Shown here: piece after piece, positions 11,373 through 23,458 of the stretch | How positions within the stretch are numbered: the stretch's first letter is position 1 | Layout of the letters: the number at the start of each line of letters is the position of its first letter | Origin: Hahella sp. HN01 | GTDB taxonomy: Bacteria; Pseudomonadota; Gammaproteobacteria; Pseudomonadales; Oleiphilaceae | Reading direction: 5' to 3' | Assembly: GCF_018986435.1 (NCBI RefSeq) | Contig: NZ_JAHMIN010000016.1 | Span: forward strand, 29,438-93,437 | Length of the DNA stretch: 64,000 nt | The notes under the pieces: model-generated | What the model saw: only the letters and a program-made list of their open reading frames with translations | Database searches by the model: none | Told to the model about the DNA's origin: nothing | Position numbers and translations under genes: made by a program

Positions 11373-11965
11373 ACAGGCGGATTATTTAAGAATGGACCTA
11401 TTTGGCGGCGGGAATCCTTATGAGGCCTCCGCTTACGGGTTGCAGATTATAGTTTCCCACCTGGTAAATTACAAACGCAACAACCGTTTATAGCCCACTT
11501 AATTTAGCGCCGGACATGAGCTTTTCTGATTTGGGCCGGCAATTTATTCTTTCATACGCAGTGTGAAGCCCCTCGGCTCAATACCCGGAAGTATTTTTTA
11601 CGTATTCGAAGACTCCGTTTTCTTTACTGATAAAGCAACGCCCCTCCTCTTTATAAGCTATTTTAATTGGTGTTTTTTAAACACCATCGGCAGTATTTTC
11701 ATTACAAGGGCTTAAAAAAAGTCGGTCAGACCATTATGATGACCTCGCTTTTTATTAAGCCGACCTTGTATAAAGCCAGAATAAAGGCTGAGAGGCCACT
11801 GACGAGCGTCAGTCTCCGCCCGCCGGTCCTAACCGGCGCCGGTTGTGATTGACGCCATTGCGCAAACAACGTCAGACCTACTTAGAAGTCGGCCTGTAAA
11901 CACGACCGGGCGTCTATGCCCGGTAAACACGTACGCATCACTTTAAGTCGATATAGGAGAGCACC
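11373..11965. promoter_or_regulatory. Divergent sdhC/gltA control region with hairpin-rich gltA leader
   Basis: A 593-bp gap between divergent TCA genes, so it must carry both promoters, which I could not pin down. The gltA side holds four short perfect inverted repeats: GGTGTTT/AAACACC (11669-11685), ACTGACG/CGTCAGT (11798-11813), CGCCGGT/ACCGGCG (11821-11838) and ACCGGGC/GCCCGGT (11905-11924). The last is flanked by two direct copies of GTAAACACG (11896-11904, 11923-11931). The short open frame at 11667-11852 has no recognisable content and is not called. Confidence 0.5.
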
Positions 11966-13240
11966 ATGACTGACAAGAAAGCGACGTTATCGGTCAATGG
12001 TAAAACAATCGAGCTTCCGGTTTATTCCGGCACCACCGGCCCAGACGTCATAGATGTCAGAGGATTGGTTGAAGAAGGTTTGTTTACCTACGATCCAGGC
12101 TTCGTATCAACCGCAGCCTGCGAATCGCAAATCACTTATATAGATGGCGCCAATGGCGTACTACTACACCGTGGGTATCCTATAGAACAGTTGGCCGAAA
12201 AGTCCGACTATCTTGAAGTCTGCTACTTACTGATACACGGCGAACTGCCTACTGCGGAGCAGGCGGAAGAGTTCCGTAGCACGGTAAAAAATCACACTAT
12301 GATCCACGAGCAGCTGAGAAACTTCTTTAACGGTTTCCGGCGCGACGCTCACCCAATGGCGATCATGTGCGGCGTTGTCGGCGCCCTGTCCGCGTTCTAT
12401 CACGACACAATGGACTTCTCCGACGAGCACCATCGCGAAATCGCAGCATTCCGTCTGATCGCGAAAATGCCCACCCTGGCGGCGATGTGCTACAAGTACT
12501 CCACCGGCCAGCCGTTCATGTATCCCAGAAACGATCTGGACTATGCGGGCAACTTCCTGCACATGATGTTCGGCACTCCTTGCGAGCCCTATCAGGTCAA
12601 CCCTGTAGTCGCCAAGGCTATGGACCGCATCTTTGTTTTGCATGCGGACCATGAACAAAACGCCTCTACATCAACCGTACGTCTGGCTGGCTCTTCCGGC
12701 GCCAACCCCTTCGCCTGTATCGCTTCCGGTATTGCTGCGCTATGGGGACCCGCTCACGGCGGCGCCAACGAAGCAGTGTTGAACATGCTCCTGGAAATCG
12801 GCGACGAATCCCGCATTCCAGAATTCATTCAGCGCGCCAAAGACAAGAGCGATCCTTTCCGCCTGATGGGCTTCGGACACCGGGTCTACAAGAATTTCGA
12901 CCCACGCGCCAAAGTCATGAAGCAGACCTGTGACGACGTACTGAAAGAGCTTGGCTGCGAAAACGATCCACTGTTCCGCATCGCACGCGAACTGGAGCGC
13001 ATCGCCCTGGAAGACCCCTACTTCGTAGAGAAAAAACTCTACCCCAATGTGGACTTCTACTCCGGCATCATCCTGCGCGCCGTCGGCATTCCGGTCTCTA
13101 TGTTCACCGTCATCTTCGCCATGGCGAGAACCATCGGCTGGTTCTCTCACTGGCACGAAATGGTGAGCTCTTCTTACCGGATCGGTCGTCCGCGTCAGCT
13201 GTACACCGGACACACCTCCAGAGACTACCCAAGCAAATAA
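11966..13240 (+). CDS. gltA: Citrate synthase (type II)
   Basis: Condenses oxaloacetate and acetyl-CoA to citrate. 424 aa, the size of the hexameric NADH-sensitive Gram-negative enzymes. Catalytic segments include [13 protein letters not shown] (His), [17 protein letters not shown] (His) and [11 protein letters not shown] (Asp). An N-terminal beta domain ([17 protein letters not shown]) is typical of the type II form. ATAGGAGAGCACC precedes the ATG. It is transcribed divergently from sdhC and followed 21 bp later by a terminator, so it is monocistronic. Confidence 0.98.
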   Translation: MTDKKATLSVNGKTIELPVYSGTTGPDVIDVRGLVEEGLFTYDPGFVSTAACESQITYIDGANGVLLHRGYPIEQLAEKSDYLEVCYLLIHGELPTAEQAEEFRSTVKNHTMIHEQLRNFFNGFRRDAHPMAIMCGVVGALSAFYHDTMDFSDEHHREIAAFRLIAKMPTLAAMCYKYSTGQPFMYPRNDLDYAGNFLHMMFGTPCEPYQVNPVVAKAMDRIFVLHADHEQNASTSTVRLAGSSGANPFACIASGIAALWGPAHGGANEAVLNMLLEIGDESRIPEFIQRAKDKSDPFRLMGFGHRVYKNFDPRAKVMKQTCDDVLKELGCENDPLFRIARELERIALEDPYFVEKKLYPNVDFYSGIILRAVGIPVSMFTVIFAMARTIGWFSHWHEMVSSSYRIGRPRQLYTGHTSRDYPSK

Positions 13241-13261
13241 ATAGTTTGCCGGTTGACTTGC

Positions 13262-13283
13262 AAAGGCCGCTTATGCGGCCTTT
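13262..13283 (+). terminator. Intrinsic terminator after gltA
   Basis: AAAGGCCGC (13262-13270), TTAT loop, GCGGCCTTT (13275-13283), then TCTTTATT. A perfect 9-bp stem ending in a T-rich tract, 21 bp after the gltA stop. Confidence 0.9.
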
Positions 13284-13345
13284 CTTTATTGGAGCAACCC
13301 GCGCACTATTAACCCATTGGATTTAACCACTCCAGGAAGATAAAC

Positions 13346-14233
13346 ATGGAATCAACTGAAACCGCCGCATTAGGAAGAATTTGTTTCATCGGCCTCGGCG
13401 TCATGGGATTCCCGATGGCCGGCCATCTCGCCAACAATGGCCACCAGGTCACCGTTTACAACCGCAACGTCGAAAAGTCGGAACGCTGGCTGAAGACCCA
13501 CACTGGCAAGTTCATCCGCAAGCTGCGGGACGCAGCCCAATGCGACGTCATCATCTCTTGCGTCGGCGACGACAACGACCTGCGCAGCATCTACTTGGGC
13601 GAAGAAGGCCTGATCAATCAGTTACGCAAAGGCTCTCTGATCATCGACCACACCACTGCATCAGCCAGTGTCGCCAAAGAGCTGTTTGAAGCCGCCCAAG
13701 AGCGCAACATCGGCTTTCTTGATGCCCCCGTATCCGGTGGACAACAGGGCGCCGAGAACGGCGCGCTGACCATAATGTGTGGCGGCGAAGAAAAAGACTT
13801 TGCGAAGGCGGAACCCCTCCTTAAGCATTACAGCCGCGCAGCAACCCTGATGGGACATGCAGGCAGCGGCCAGTTAACCAAAATGGCCAACCAGATCGCT
13901 ATCGCAGGGTTAGTGCAGGGACTGGCGGAAGCGCTGCACTTCGCAGAACAGGCTGACCTGGACCCGCAACAAGTGGTGTACGTCATATCCAAAGGAGCCG
14001 CGCAATCCTGGCAAATGGAAAATCGCCACAAGACCATGATCGCCGGAGACTACGAACACGGCTTCGCAGTAGACCTCATGCGCAAGGATTTATCCATCTG
14101 CTTACGCGAGGCCTCAAACAACAAGGCTCGACTCCCCATCACCGCTCTCGTCGATCAATTTTACGCCGAAGTACAATCCATGGGCGGGGGACGCTGGGAT
14201 ACATCCAGCCTGCTGGCGCGCCTAAAGAGATAA
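13346..14233 (+). CDS. NAD(P)-dependent beta-hydroxyacid dehydrogenase (3-hydroxyisobutyrate dehydrogenase family)
   Basis: Cytoplasmic oxidoreductase of the 6-phosphogluconate / 3-hydroxyisobutyrate dehydrogenase superfamily. 295 aa. The Rossmann motif is GLGVMGFPMAGHLANNG (about residues 16-32) and is followed by VYNRN. The substrate-binding signature is FLDAPVSGGQQGAENG and the catalytic lysine lies in GSGQLTKMANQ. The substrate cannot be told from sequence; 3-hydroxyisobutyrate, tartronate semialdehyde/glyoxylate or succinic semialdehyde are family options. It is a single gene between the gltA terminator and a bidirectional terminator shared with topA. Confidence 0.9.
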   Translation: MESTETAALGRICFIGLGVMGFPMAGHLANNGHQVTVYNRNVEKSERWLKTHTGKFIRKLRDAAQCDVIISCVGDDNDLRSIYLGEEGLINQLRKGSLIIDHTTASASVAKELFEAAQERNIGFLDAPVSGGQQGAENGALTIMCGGEEKDFAKAEPLLKHYSRAATLMGHAGSGQLTKMANQIAIAGLVQGLAEALHFAEQADLDPQQVVYVISKGAAQSWQMENRHKTMIAGDYEHGFAVDLMRKDLSICLREASNNKARLPITALVDQFYAEVQSMGGGRWDTSSLLARLKR

Positions 14234-14277
14234 CCCAGCACATTTACCTCAAAGCGCCAACTCAAACATCGGACAAC

Positions 14278-14308
14278 AAAAAAGGGCGGTGATCAAACCG
14301 CCCTTTTC
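14278..14308. terminator. Bidirectional terminator between convergent genes
   Basis: AAAAGGGCGGT and ACCGCCCTTTT arms around GATCAA, with T-rich tracts on either strand. It lies between the dehydrogenase (plus) and topA (minus), 17 bp beyond the topA stop. Confidence 0.88.
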
Positions 14309-14324
14309 TTTTCGCACTTACAGA

Positions 14325-16940
14325 CTACTTGTCTTTAGCCGCCCACTTTCCATCTTTGTAGAAAGCCGACCAGCCAGTGGGCTTACCGCCCTTCTCTGAC
14401 ATGACGTACTGCTGCTTGGTCTTGCGACTGAAGCGGATAATCGCCGGATTTCCTTCTGGATCACGAGTAGGCGCATCCAGCAGATAGTGATACTTAGGGT
14501 CAATTTCCTTCTTGTGAGGAATCAACTCCTCCACCAGAGGCGCCCGTGTTTCACGATTCTTGGGAAACTTACTCGCCGCCAGGAACAAGCCCGAAGCGCC
14601 ATCACGCAGAACAAAGATATCGTCAACTTTGTCGCACGCGAGCTCAGGCATGACTACCGGCTCCATCTTGGGCGGCGCAGGCTCGCCATTCTTCAACAGC
14701 TTGCGGGTGTTGCCGCAGGTTGAACTGGTGCAGCCGAAGTACTTCCCAAAGCGGCCGGTTTTAAGCTGCATTTCAGCGCCGCACTTGTCACACTCCAGTG
14801 TCGGCCCATCGTAGCCAGCCACCTTAAACTGCCCGCCTTCGACCTCATAACCTTCACAGTCTGGATTATTACCACACACGTGCAGCTTGCGGGTCTCATC
14901 GATGACGTAGCTATCCATGGCGGTATCACAGATCGGGCAACGCTTTTTCGCGCGCAGCGCATTCGCTTCGCCTTCTTCATCGTCCGCGCGAATTACCTCA
15001 TCGCCAGGGATCAGGTTAATCGTCGTCTTGCAACGCTCTTTCGGCGGCAGCGCATAGCCGGAACACCCAAGGAACACGCCAGTGGACGCAGTGCGAATCT
15101 GCATTGGACGCGAACAGGTCGGACACGTAATTTCCGTCTGCACCGCCTGATTAGCACGCATACCGCCTTCCATGTCCGCCTTTTCCAGCTTCTTGGCGAA
15201 ATCGGAGTAGAAAGCATTAAGAACCTGCTTCCAGCCCTCGCTACCAGAAGCGATCTCATCCAGCTGACCTTCCATCTTCGCGGTAAAGCCGTAATCCATC
15301 AGATCCGTGAAGGCTTCCGTCAAACGATCCGTCACGATATCGCCCATCTTCTCCGCATAGAAGCGCCGGTTGGCCAGCTTCACATAGCCGCGCTCCTGAA
15401 TGGTGGAGATGATTGACGCATACGTAGAAGGACGCCCGATACTCCGCTTCTCCAGCTCCTTAACCAAGGTCGCTTCCGTGTAACGCGGCGCAGGCTTGGT
15501 GAAGTGCTGAGTCGGCTCCAGTTTATCCAGATCCAACTGATCATTAATTTCAAACGCGGGCAACTCCGCCTCATCATCCTTCTTCGCTTGCGCAGGCAGC
15601 ACTTTAAGGAAGCCGTCGAATTGCAAAAGCCGACCACGGGTTCTTAATTCAAAGTCTCCCGCCTGCACTTGGATACTGGTGCTAAGGAAGCGCGCATTTT
15701 CCATCTGACAGGCCACGAATTGACGCCAAATCAGGTCATACAGCTTCTCGGCGTCTTTTTCGAGACCGGAAATCTGGTTGGAGCCTACATTGATATCAGA
15801 AGGACGTATCGCCTCGTGCGCTTCCTGGGCCCGCTCTTTACTCACGTAAGTTTTCGGGTTTTCAGGCAGATATTTATCACCAAACTTCTTGCCGATAAAT
15901 TCACGACAGGCGCTCACCGCATCCGCGGACAAGTTGGTGGAGTCCGTTCTCATATAGGTGATGTAGCCCGCCTCATAGAGACGCTGCGCCAACACCATGG
16001 TCTTCTTAACGCTAAACCCTAAACGGGTGCTCGCCGCCTGCTGCAAGGTAGAAGTGATAAATGGCGCCGGCGTCTTGGTGACAGAGGGCTTATCCTCACG
16101 ATTGACAACCTTGAACGCCTGCAACTCCAGCAACGCAGTCAGCTTCTCAGACTGCTCTTTGTTGGTGGGCCGATAATTCTCACCCTTGTATTTGGCGACC
16201 TGGAATTTAGCTTGCTGCTTACTCTTGGACAGCAGCGCATGCAATTCCCAGTATTCTTCCGGCGTAAAGGCGCGGATTTCACGCTCACGCTCGACAATCA
16301 AGCGAACCGCGACGGACTGCACCCGCCCTGCGGACAAACCACGCGCAATCTTGGACCACAGCAGCGGCGACACCATATAGCCGACCACACGGTCAAGGAA
16401 GCGGCGCGCCTGCTGGGCGTTTACGCGGTTGTAATCAAGTTGACTGGGACTTTTGAACGCCTCCGTTATGGCGGATTTTGTGATCTCGTTAAAGACCACG
16501 CGACGATAACGGGAGTCATCGCCGCCAATAGATTCTTTGAGATGCCAGGCGATAGCCTCTCCTTCGCGGTCCAAGTCCGTTGCGAGATAGATCTGGTCGG
16601 CGCTTTTCGCCAGACGCTTCAGTTCTTCAACGACTTTTTCTTTACCTGGAAGGATCTCGTAGCGGGCCGCCCAATCATTTTCAGGGTCGACGCCCATACG
16701 AGAGATCAGCTGATCCCGGGCTTTACGTTTCTTGATGCTTTCGCGCTCTTCAGCAGGCAGCTTGCGCATTTTCGCCGCTTCCGCCGCACGCTCTTTCGGA
16801 GATGATGCTTCCTTACCTCCACTGGTCGGCAAATCACGAATATGCCCCACACTGGATTTGACTACATATTCCGAACCAAGATATTTGTTTATGGTTTTTG
16901 CCTTTGCAGGGGACTCCACGATTACCAGCGATTTACCCAT
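14325..16940 (-). CDS. topA: DNA topoisomerase I (type IA)
   Basis: Relaxes negative supercoils by cutting one strand. About 871 aa from ATG at 16940 ([20 protein letters not shown]), the family-typical start; the frame continues 13 codons further to another ATG at 16979. AGGAGC lies 15 bases before the chosen ATG, which is long, so the start is not certain. The TOPRIM domain has [11 protein letters not shown] and [14 protein letters not shown]. The active-site tyrosine lies in [13 protein letters not shown]. The C-terminal part carries three four-cysteine zinc ribbons (CPTC..C..C, CPIC..CGNNPDC, CDKC..CTSSTC) and a further C-terminal domain, as in E. coli. Confidence 0.97.
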   Translation of the reverse strand: MGKSLVIVESPAKAKTINKYLGSEYVVKSSVGHIRDLPTSGGKEASSPKERAAEAAKMRKLPAEERESIKKRKARDQLISRMGVDPENDWAARYEILPGKEKVVEELKRLAKSADQIYLATDLDREGEAIAWHLKESIGGDDSRYRRVVFNEITKSAITEAFKSPSQLDYNRVNAQQARRFLDRVVGYMVSPLLWSKIARGLSAGRVQSVAVRLIVEREREIRAFTPEEYWELHALLSKSKQQAKFQVAKYKGENYRPTNKEQSEKLTALLELQAFKVVNREDKPSVTKTPAPFITSTLQQAASTRLGFSVKKTMVLAQRLYEAGYITYMRTDSTNLSADAVSACREFIGKKFGDKYLPENPKTYVSKERAQEAHEAIRPSDINVGSNQISGLEKDAEKLYDLIWRQFVACQMENARFLSTSIQVQAGDFELRTRGRLLQFDGFLKVLPAQAKKDDEAELPAFEINDQLDLDKLEPTQHFTKPAPRYTEATLVKELEKRSIGRPSTYASIISTIQERGYVKLANRRFYAEKMGDIVTDRLTEAFTDLMDYGFTAKMEGQLDEIASGSEGWKQVLNAFYSDFAKKLEKADMEGGMRANQAVQTEITCPTCSRPMQIRTASTGVFLGCSGYALPPKERCKTTINLIPGDEVIRADDEEGEANALRAKKRCPICDTAMDSYVIDETRKLHVCGNNPDCEGYEVEGGQFKVAGYDGPTLECDKCGAEMQLKTGRFGKYFGCTSSTCGNTRKLLKNGEPAPPKMEPVVMPELACDKVDDIFVLRDGASGLFLAASKFPKNRETRAPLVEELIPHKKEIDPKYHYLLDAPTRDPEGNPAIIRFSRKTKQQYVMSEKGGKPTGWSAFYKDGKWAAKDK

Positions 16941-17164
16941 AGCGGATGGTTCTTTGCTCCTAGTTGAAATAGCCGTCATATATTAGAGGTTGTAGTCGAC
17001 GGGTCAAGTGATTGCCAGAAAATCTGGTATTTAATGTAAAAATAGCCGGCCAGGCCCAGTTTGTCGGCGTCTATTTAACTCCGATAACTTGCCCTACCCC
17101 ACAATGTCGTTAACACTTAATAAGAACGACACATAAATTTATAAATGCTTCCGCCGCCTTTTAT

Positions 17165-17863
17165 ATGACAACTTTAATCGTCTTGCTCGCTATTTTCATA
17201 ACCGCCTCGATCATCGTTAGCGGCGTTATGTACTCGCGACAGCAGGCGTTAGCTTACCGTCAAAGCCAACTGAAATCGTTAAAACAGAAATACGAAGAAA
17301 TAAATTCGTTATTTCAGGTCATCATGCGAGTGGACGATTCCGCCAACATCGCTATCAGCCTCAACCACGCCATGATTGAAATCGCCCAGTCCATGACCAA
17401 AATGGACCGCAAATCGGAAGAGCTGCGCATCCTTTTAGACAACCTGAAACAAAGGGAGCGCGACTTGAAAACCGGCGTTCTTCTTCCCCAAGCGCAGAAA
17501 ACGGTGACCAGCGACGCAGCGGTCGCCGCCATTCAGCGCTCTCTTTCTGAGTGCCTGCAAAAGCTGCAACGCTTCAAACTGCGCGGCTCACTACCCGTTC
17601 CTCTTTATGAGGAATACAGCCATCACCTGCGCGAGATGGCGCTTGACGTGGAAGTCGGCAGCCAACTACAAATGGCGGAAAGTCTGGTGGCTCAAAACGA
17701 CAAAGCCGGCGCCGAGAAGCATTTCAAGCACGCTCGCGAGGCGCTCAAGCGCACACGCCTGGAAATCCCCAACAAGAACGACCAGATCAAAGAGATATCC
17801 GACAAGATCAAAAGCCTGATGCGAGACGGCGAGCCCCAGAATCGCTCCCAGGAAACCCAGTAA
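17165..17863 (+). CDS. Membrane-anchored coiled-coil protein of unknown function
   Basis: 232 aa, not recognised. One N-terminal hydrophobic segment (residues about 3-22, TLIVLLAIFITASIIVSGVM) is followed by a charged, mostly helical body with probable coiled coils (KSLKQKYEEINSL, KMDRKSEELRILLDNLKQRERDL). A TPR-like or helical-hairpin stretch near 165-200 includes MAESLVAQNDKAGAEKHFKH. The likely topology is a short N-in anchor with a cytoplasmic or periplasmic helical domain. It stands alone between topA (divergent) and fadA (convergent). Such arrangements are seen in other gammaproteobacteria, but I assign no function. Confidence 0.8.
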   Translation: MTTLIVLLAIFITASIIVSGVMYSRQQALAYRQSQLKSLKQKYEEINSLFQVIMRVDDSANIAISLNHAMIEIAQSMTKMDRKSEELRILLDNLKQRERDLKTGVLLPQAQKTVTSDAAVAAIQRSLSECLQKLQRFKLRGSLPVPLYEEYSHHLREMALDVEVGSQLQMAESLVAQNDKAGAEKHFKHAREALKRTRLEIPNKNDQIKEISDKIKSLMRDGEPQNRSQETQ

Positions 17864-17906
17864 AAGCCTTGCGCCAACTTCAAGCCAACCAGCTTCACCC
17901 ATAAAA

Positions 17907-17938
17907 AAATCCGGAGCCCCTTACGGGACGCCGGATTT
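17907..17938. terminator. Bidirectional terminator between convergent genes
   Basis: AAATCCGG (17907-17914) pairs with CCGGATTT (17931-17938), with an inner CCCC/GGGG-like extension. It lies between the coiled-coil gene (plus) and fadA (minus). An A-run precedes it, giving a T-run on the minus strand. Confidence 0.75.
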
Positions 17939-17982
17939 CATCGCTTCCGATTCAGGTTTCCCCAAACCGAAGCCTCAACGTA

Positions 17983-19182
<1,200 letters not shown>

Positions 19183-19192
19183 CTATCAGCAA

Positions 19193-21340
19193 TTAGCCAA
19201 AAAACTTCTTGCCGGACTTAGCCATGTCGCGCAGCCCTTGGGTCGGATGATACAGAGCGCCCAGATCCGCATATTTATCAGCGATCTTGCAGAACTCTTC
19301 CACGCCCAGAGAGTCAATGTAGCGCAACGCGCCCCCACGGAACGGAGGGAAACCGATGCCGAAGATCAAGCCCATATCCGCTTCCGCCGCAGTCTCCACG
19401 ATGCCGTCTTCCAGGCAGCGAACGGTTTCGATGCACAAAGGCACCATCATGCGCTCGATGATTTCCTCTTCAGAGAAGTCGCGCTGAGACTTCTGCACAG
19501 ACTTAATCAGTGCGTCAACGCTGTCATCGACAATTTTCTTCTGCTTGCCTTTCTTATCCAGCTCGTAAGCGTAGAAGCCCTTGTCGCTCTTCTGACCGTA
19601 ACGACCTTTATCGAACATGACGTCGATAATAGTTGTTTCGGAGTAGCTCATGCGATCAGGGAAACCTTCCGCCATTACGTCGCCGGCGTGCTTCGCTGTG
19701 TCCATACCTACCACGTCAAGCAGGTAAGCAGGACCCATCGGCCAGCCGAAACGCTCCATCACTTTGTCGACCTGCTGGAAATCGGCGCCGTCGCGCACCA
19801 ATCCAATGAAGCCGCCAAAATAAGGGAACAGGATGCGGTTAACCAGGAATCCAGGGCAGTCGTTCACAACGATAGGCGTTTTACCCATCGCTTTGGCGTA
19901 CGCCACAGTTGTCGCGACAGCTTTTTCACTGGTTTTCTCGCCGCGGATAACTTCCACTAAAGGCATCATGTGCACAGGGTTGAAGAAGTGCATGCCGCAG
20001 AAGTTTTCCGGACGCTTCAGGTTTTGCGCCAGACGATTGATGGAGATAGTAGAGGTGTTGGAGGTCAGGATAGTGTCCTCTCGCACCAGATCTTCCACTT
20101 CACGCAAAACGATGTCTTTGACCTTAGGGTTTTCAACAACCGCTTCAACTACCAGATCCACCGTTCCGAAGTCGCCGTAGCTCAACGTCGGAGTGATGCG
20201 GTTCAGCACATCCGCCATTTCACTCGCATTCATGCGGCCTTTGTCGACGCGCTTGGTCAGCAGTTTCTTGGCTTCTTTCAGGCCCAAATCAATACCGGAC
20301 TGATTGATATCCTTCATCAGGATAGGCGTGCCTTTCAGCGCTGACTGATACGCCACGCCGCCGCCCATGATGCCTGCGCCCAATACCGCCGCCTGCTTTA
20401 CTTCGCCGGCTTTAGGCTCCAGGTCTTTCGCTTTCTTCTTCAGCTCCTGATCATTCAGGAACAAGCCGATCAAGCTGTGCGCCACAGAGGTTTTCGCCAT
20501 TTTCGCGAAACCTTTGGCCTCTACTTCGATCGCCTTGTCGCGAGTCATGCCCGCGTGCTTTTGCATCACCTTGATGGCTTCAACAGGCGCTGGATAGTTA
20601 CGTCCAGCCTGGCCCGCCACGTAGCCTTTGGCGGTTTCAAACGCCATCATGCTTTCCATCGGGTTCAGCTTCAGCTTGCCGGTTTTTTCTTCCCGACGCG
20701 CCTTGTAGTCCAACTTGCCTTCGATCGCCTGACGCAACACAGACAGGGCTGCATCCATCAATTTCTCAGGGGCGACCGCTGCATCTACAGCACCTTCTTT
20801 CAAGGCCTGTTCCGCTCGTTTCTCGCCACTGGCGCAGATCCACTCGATCGCGTAGTCGGCGCCAACCAGACGGGATAAACGTACTGTTCCGCCGAACCCG
20901 GGGAAGATTCCCAGTTTCACTTCCGGCAGACCCACTTTCGCGCTGGTGGACATGACGCGGAAGTCAGTAGAGAGACACATTTCAAAACCACCGCCCAGAG
21001 CGATACCGTTAATAGCGGTCACAGTGGGGAATGGCAGATCTTCAACGGCGGAGAAAATCTTATTGGCTTCCAGGTTGTTGGCGACCAACTCTTCTTCGGA
21101 GCCGGCAAACAATTCCTGGAATTCAGTGATATCAGCGCCAACGATGAAACAATCTTTGTTGCTGGTAACGACAAGGCCGGTAATGCCTTGTTGACTTTGT
21201 AGTTTCTGGGTCGCTTCCGCCAACTCAGTCAGCGTCAAGCGGTTAAATTTATTAACAGACTCGCCTTGCAAATCGAAAGTTAGTACCGCGATACCATCCT
21301 CGATCTCTTTGACTGTGATGGCTTTACCTGCGTAAATCAT
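19193..21340 (-). CDS. fadB: Fatty acid oxidation complex alpha subunit (enoyl-CoA hydratase / 3-hydroxyacyl-CoA dehydrogenase)
   Basis: Multifunctional alpha subunit of beta-oxidation. 715 aa from ATG at 21340 ([16 protein letters not shown]), which matches the start and size of Pseudomonas FadB. A longer frame starts six codons upstream, but GGAG sits 8 bases before the chosen ATG. The N-terminal crotonase domain has [18 protein letters not shown] and [15 protein letters not shown]. The central NAD-binding motif is [16 protein letters not shown], and the 3-hydroxyacyl-CoA dehydrogenase signature is [17 protein letters not shown]. It is first in fadBA. The products feed the TCA block in the same window. 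Confidence 0.97.
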   Translation of the reverse strand: MIYAGKAITVKEIEDGIAVLTFDLQGESVNKFNRLTLTELAEATQKLQSQQGITGLVVTSNKDCFIVGADITEFQELFAGSEEELVANNLEANKIFSAVEDLPFPTVTAINGIALGGGFEMCLSTDFRVMSTSAKVGLPEVKLGIFPGFGGTVRLSRLVGADYAIEWICASGEKRAEQALKEGAVDAAVAPEKLMDAALSVLRQAIEGKLDYKARREEKTGKLKLNPMESMMAFETAKGYVAGQAGRNYPAPVEAIKVMQKHAGMTRDKAIEVEAKGFAKMAKTSVAHSLIGLFLNDQELKKKAKDLEPKAGEVKQAAVLGAGIMGGGVAYQSALKGTPILMKDINQSGIDLGLKEAKKLLTKRVDKGRMNASEMADVLNRITPTLSYGDFGTVDLVVEAVVENPKVKDIVLREVEDLVREDTILTSNTSTISINRLAQNLKRPENFCGMHFFNPVHMMPLVEVIRGEKTSEKAVATTVAYAKAMGKTPIVVNDCPGFLVNRILFPYFGGFIGLVRDGADFQQVDKVMERFGWPMGPAYLLDVVGMDTAKHAGDVMAEGFPDRMSYSETTIIDVMFDKGRYGQKSDKGFYAYELDKKGKQKKIVDDSVDALIKSVQKSQRDFSEEEIIERMMVPLCIETVRCLEDGIVETAAEADMGLIFGIGFPPFRGGALRYIDSLGVEEFCKIADKYADLGALYHPTQGLRDMAKSGKKFFG

Positions 21341-21904
21341 CAACGGATCTCCAAGCATTGTTTAGCACTGGTTTATTGCCCTATAAACGGGTCCCAACGG
21401 ACGCCTTGCCGGGCCGCCCTTCTCCGGAGCTTCGGAATCAAAGCCGATGCATCGAACAACAATTCATACGCTCGTTTGAATCAGGTCGCAACAACATGGA
21501 TAATTTTGGCCCGTTTGTCAATCTCTTCCAAAAAAATTGGCGGCGATTTTTGTCAATAATTGCTTACACTTATGACATTTTCAGCCGCTTTAAAAATTTT
21601 TAAGATTTATTTTTCATGAAATTATGCAGTATATTTCACCTTACTTTTTAAGTTAGGCGTCCTCTGAATGCGCCCTGAGCGCATTCGCATAATAGGACAA
21701 TAAGCTTATAACTTTTTGACTAGCGCAGGCATTTCCCCTATTTTTTCTACTTATAAACCGGCGGTTGGTAGCTAGGCCGGCCATTAAAGGCGTCGTTGGA
21801 AATAATTTTAAAAATATAGTGGGAAGCCGCACCGACAAGTCGGAAACATAATTATAAAAATAGCGGGTGGCCTTCTGCGCCCAAATTTCCTGGAGAGCGT
21901 GTCT
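21341..21904. other. Intergenic region between divergent fadB and the 21.9-kb gene
   Basis: About 560 bp, AT-rich towards the right, with no credible gene. It must include the fadBA promoter. A perfect 8-bp inverted repeat GAATGCGC/GCGCATTC (21666-21673 / 21679-21686) has no T-run on either side. A 90-codon minus frame at 21653-21925 would overlap the next gene's start and shows no family features, so it is not called. Confidence 0.4.
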
Positions 21905-22735
21905 ATGAGCCAATCGGGTATACACCGGAATCCTCTCTGGTGTTGTTTTATTGCACTTCTCGCCCTGTATTCATCACATTCCTTTGCGCTGAACACTGCG
22001 CAGGCTGAAGCCATTCTCAAGCATTTGCACGATGTGCAGACGCACTCCTATCAGACCATTAATGCGTATTACAACTTCACTTTGAATCCTGGCGACAAGG
22101 ACATCCAGTCAGAGGTGAACCAGGAAATCGATTTTATGAATGCGACTTTCAAATCGCTGGAGTCCCAAGACGGCATCGTCGAAGTGCAGGGAGAGTTGAG
22201 CGTTATGAGCGCCACCTGGCTCAAGTACAAGGAACTGCTGAACACCAATATGAACGACATTGTGAAGGTGGGCTACCCTGACCTGCGGCTGGTGGGCGAC
22301 ATGGCGCAGGTAAATATCGATCTGGTAGGCGCGACAGAGAGAACCTACGACAAAACCATGGAAATTTCAGGCCACCGCCCCCCAGAGGTAATTGAGCTGG
22401 TGCGCAACTCCAAAATCATCCTGGAAAGCATGCTGACCAAATATTCCGCCCGTAGCGCCTCCAACGTGACGCAAATATTCCAGGGAGCCAAAAGCGAAGA
22501 GCCCATGGACGTCCAGGCGATCAGTTTTGACAAGAACATCGCCCGACTCCTGGCGTCACAGCAAAACACCGACGCCACGCGCAAGACTTTGGACGCCATT
22601 TCCACGAAATGGGAGTTCATCAAGAACTCTTATATCAACTACAACGAAAACAACGTTTCCTACGTCGTGAATCTGTATTCAAAAAGGATCATCAGCGACC
22701 TGGACAGTCTCGCCAAAGCCTACAGCGGCGCTTAG
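21905..22735 (+). CDS. Predicted exported protein of unknown function
   Basis: 276 aa, not recognised. It begins with a signal-peptide-like segment (basic N-region, then LWCCFIALLALYSSHSFA, likely cleaved before LNTAQAEA), so it should be periplasmic or outer-membrane associated. The mature part is mostly alpha-helical and rich in polar residues, with no cysteine and no motif I know. ATG at 21905 is preferred over an upstream GTG at 21899 because GGAG lies 9 bases ahead of it. It is a single gene facing a convergent small membrane protein. Confidence 0.75.
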   Translation: MSQSGIHRNPLWCCFIALLALYSSHSFALNTAQAEAILKHLHDVQTHSYQTINAYYNFTLNPGDKDIQSEVNQEIDFMNATFKSLESQDGIVEVQGELSVMSATWLKYKELLNTNMNDIVKVGYPDLRLVGDMAQVNIDLVGATERTYDKTMEISGHRPPEVIELVRNSKIILESMLTKYSARSASNVTQIFQGAKSEEPMDVQAISFDKNIARLLASQQNTDATRKTLDAISTKWEFIKNSYINYNENNVSYVVNLYSKRIISDLDSLAKAYSGA

Positions 22736-22780
22736 ACACGCCGCTGCATAGCTCACATCACTAGATCCGAGGGCGCGCCA

Positions 22781-23257
22781 TTAACGCGCGCCAGCAGCTA
22801 CAGCCACCTTGTTGACGCGCTGCAGCATCTGCTCCAAATCTTCCGACGTTCCCCGCTCTTCCCACAGGAAGCCCACTTCATGTCCTGTGATCTGAACTGC
22901 TTTAACCTGGGATGACAGCTCACGCAGATCCTCATCCGAGAGCAGCTCATGAGGAAAGTTGCCACTGATGGACAGCTGTTTCAATTCACCCTCCTGATTG
23001 GCGTATAACGCCCTGCGAGGCGTGCGTGACGCCGGGATGGCCTTATAGTAAAAGTGGGTGCGCCAAGCGTCCGCCTCCAGTTTTTTCAAAGCGTCGTCCA
23101 GCTTTTCCGGCGTAGTCTGTCGCACTCTAAACCCCGCCGCGAGCGCCTGCTGCCGCAAACGCATGCGGCGTCGCTCTTCCGGGCTAGGCAACACCCAGAA
23201 AATTGAGCCGCCGACGATTCCCACCACACAAAAAATAATAATCAAAGCTGTCGTCAT
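22781..23257 (-). CDS. Small membrane-anchored protein of unknown function
   Basis: 158 aa, not recognised at family level. N-terminal membrane helix (TTALIIIFCVVGIVGGSIFWVL), then a basic stretch (PSPEERRRMRLRQQALAAGF) and a soluble domain of about 110 residues with HFYYKAIPASRTPRR and an LSGNFPHELLSDEDLREL segment. By the positive-inside rule the soluble domain is probably cytoplasmic. ATG at 23257 is chosen (AGGA ten bases upstream) over a start nine codons earlier. GC-rich inverted arms overlap its stop codon and may act as a terminator for the convergent pair. Confidence 0.72.
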   Translation of the reverse strand: MTTALIIIFCVVGIVGGSIFWVLPSPEERRRMRLRQQALAAGFRVRQTTPEKLDDALKKLEADAWRTHFYYKAIPASRTPRRALYANQEGELKQLSISGNFPHELLSDEDLRELSSQVKAVQITGHEVGFLWEERGTSEDLEQMLQRVNKVAVAAGAR

Positions 23258-23458
23258 TCGTCGTTCATCCTGTCCAAAGACCACTCAAAGCGCGTCAGCG
23301 CCCACGAAACCAGGAAACACTTTTTCACCTGATTTTGTCCGCTGTCATCTCAACGCATGTTTCATTAGCATTAAGCTGTTTTCAGTTTTGCGGACACTAC
23401 CGAAAAGTTACACACTTGGAAAACACTTTCGGAACTATGCAGCCAAAAGGAGCACACC

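Noticed and set aside
11667..11852. 61-codon plus-strand frame before gltA
   Set aside because: No ribosome site or family pattern; the region is dominated by hairpins.
21653..21925. 90-codon minus-strand frame
   Set aside because: Overlaps the start of the exported protein gene and has no family features or ribosome site.
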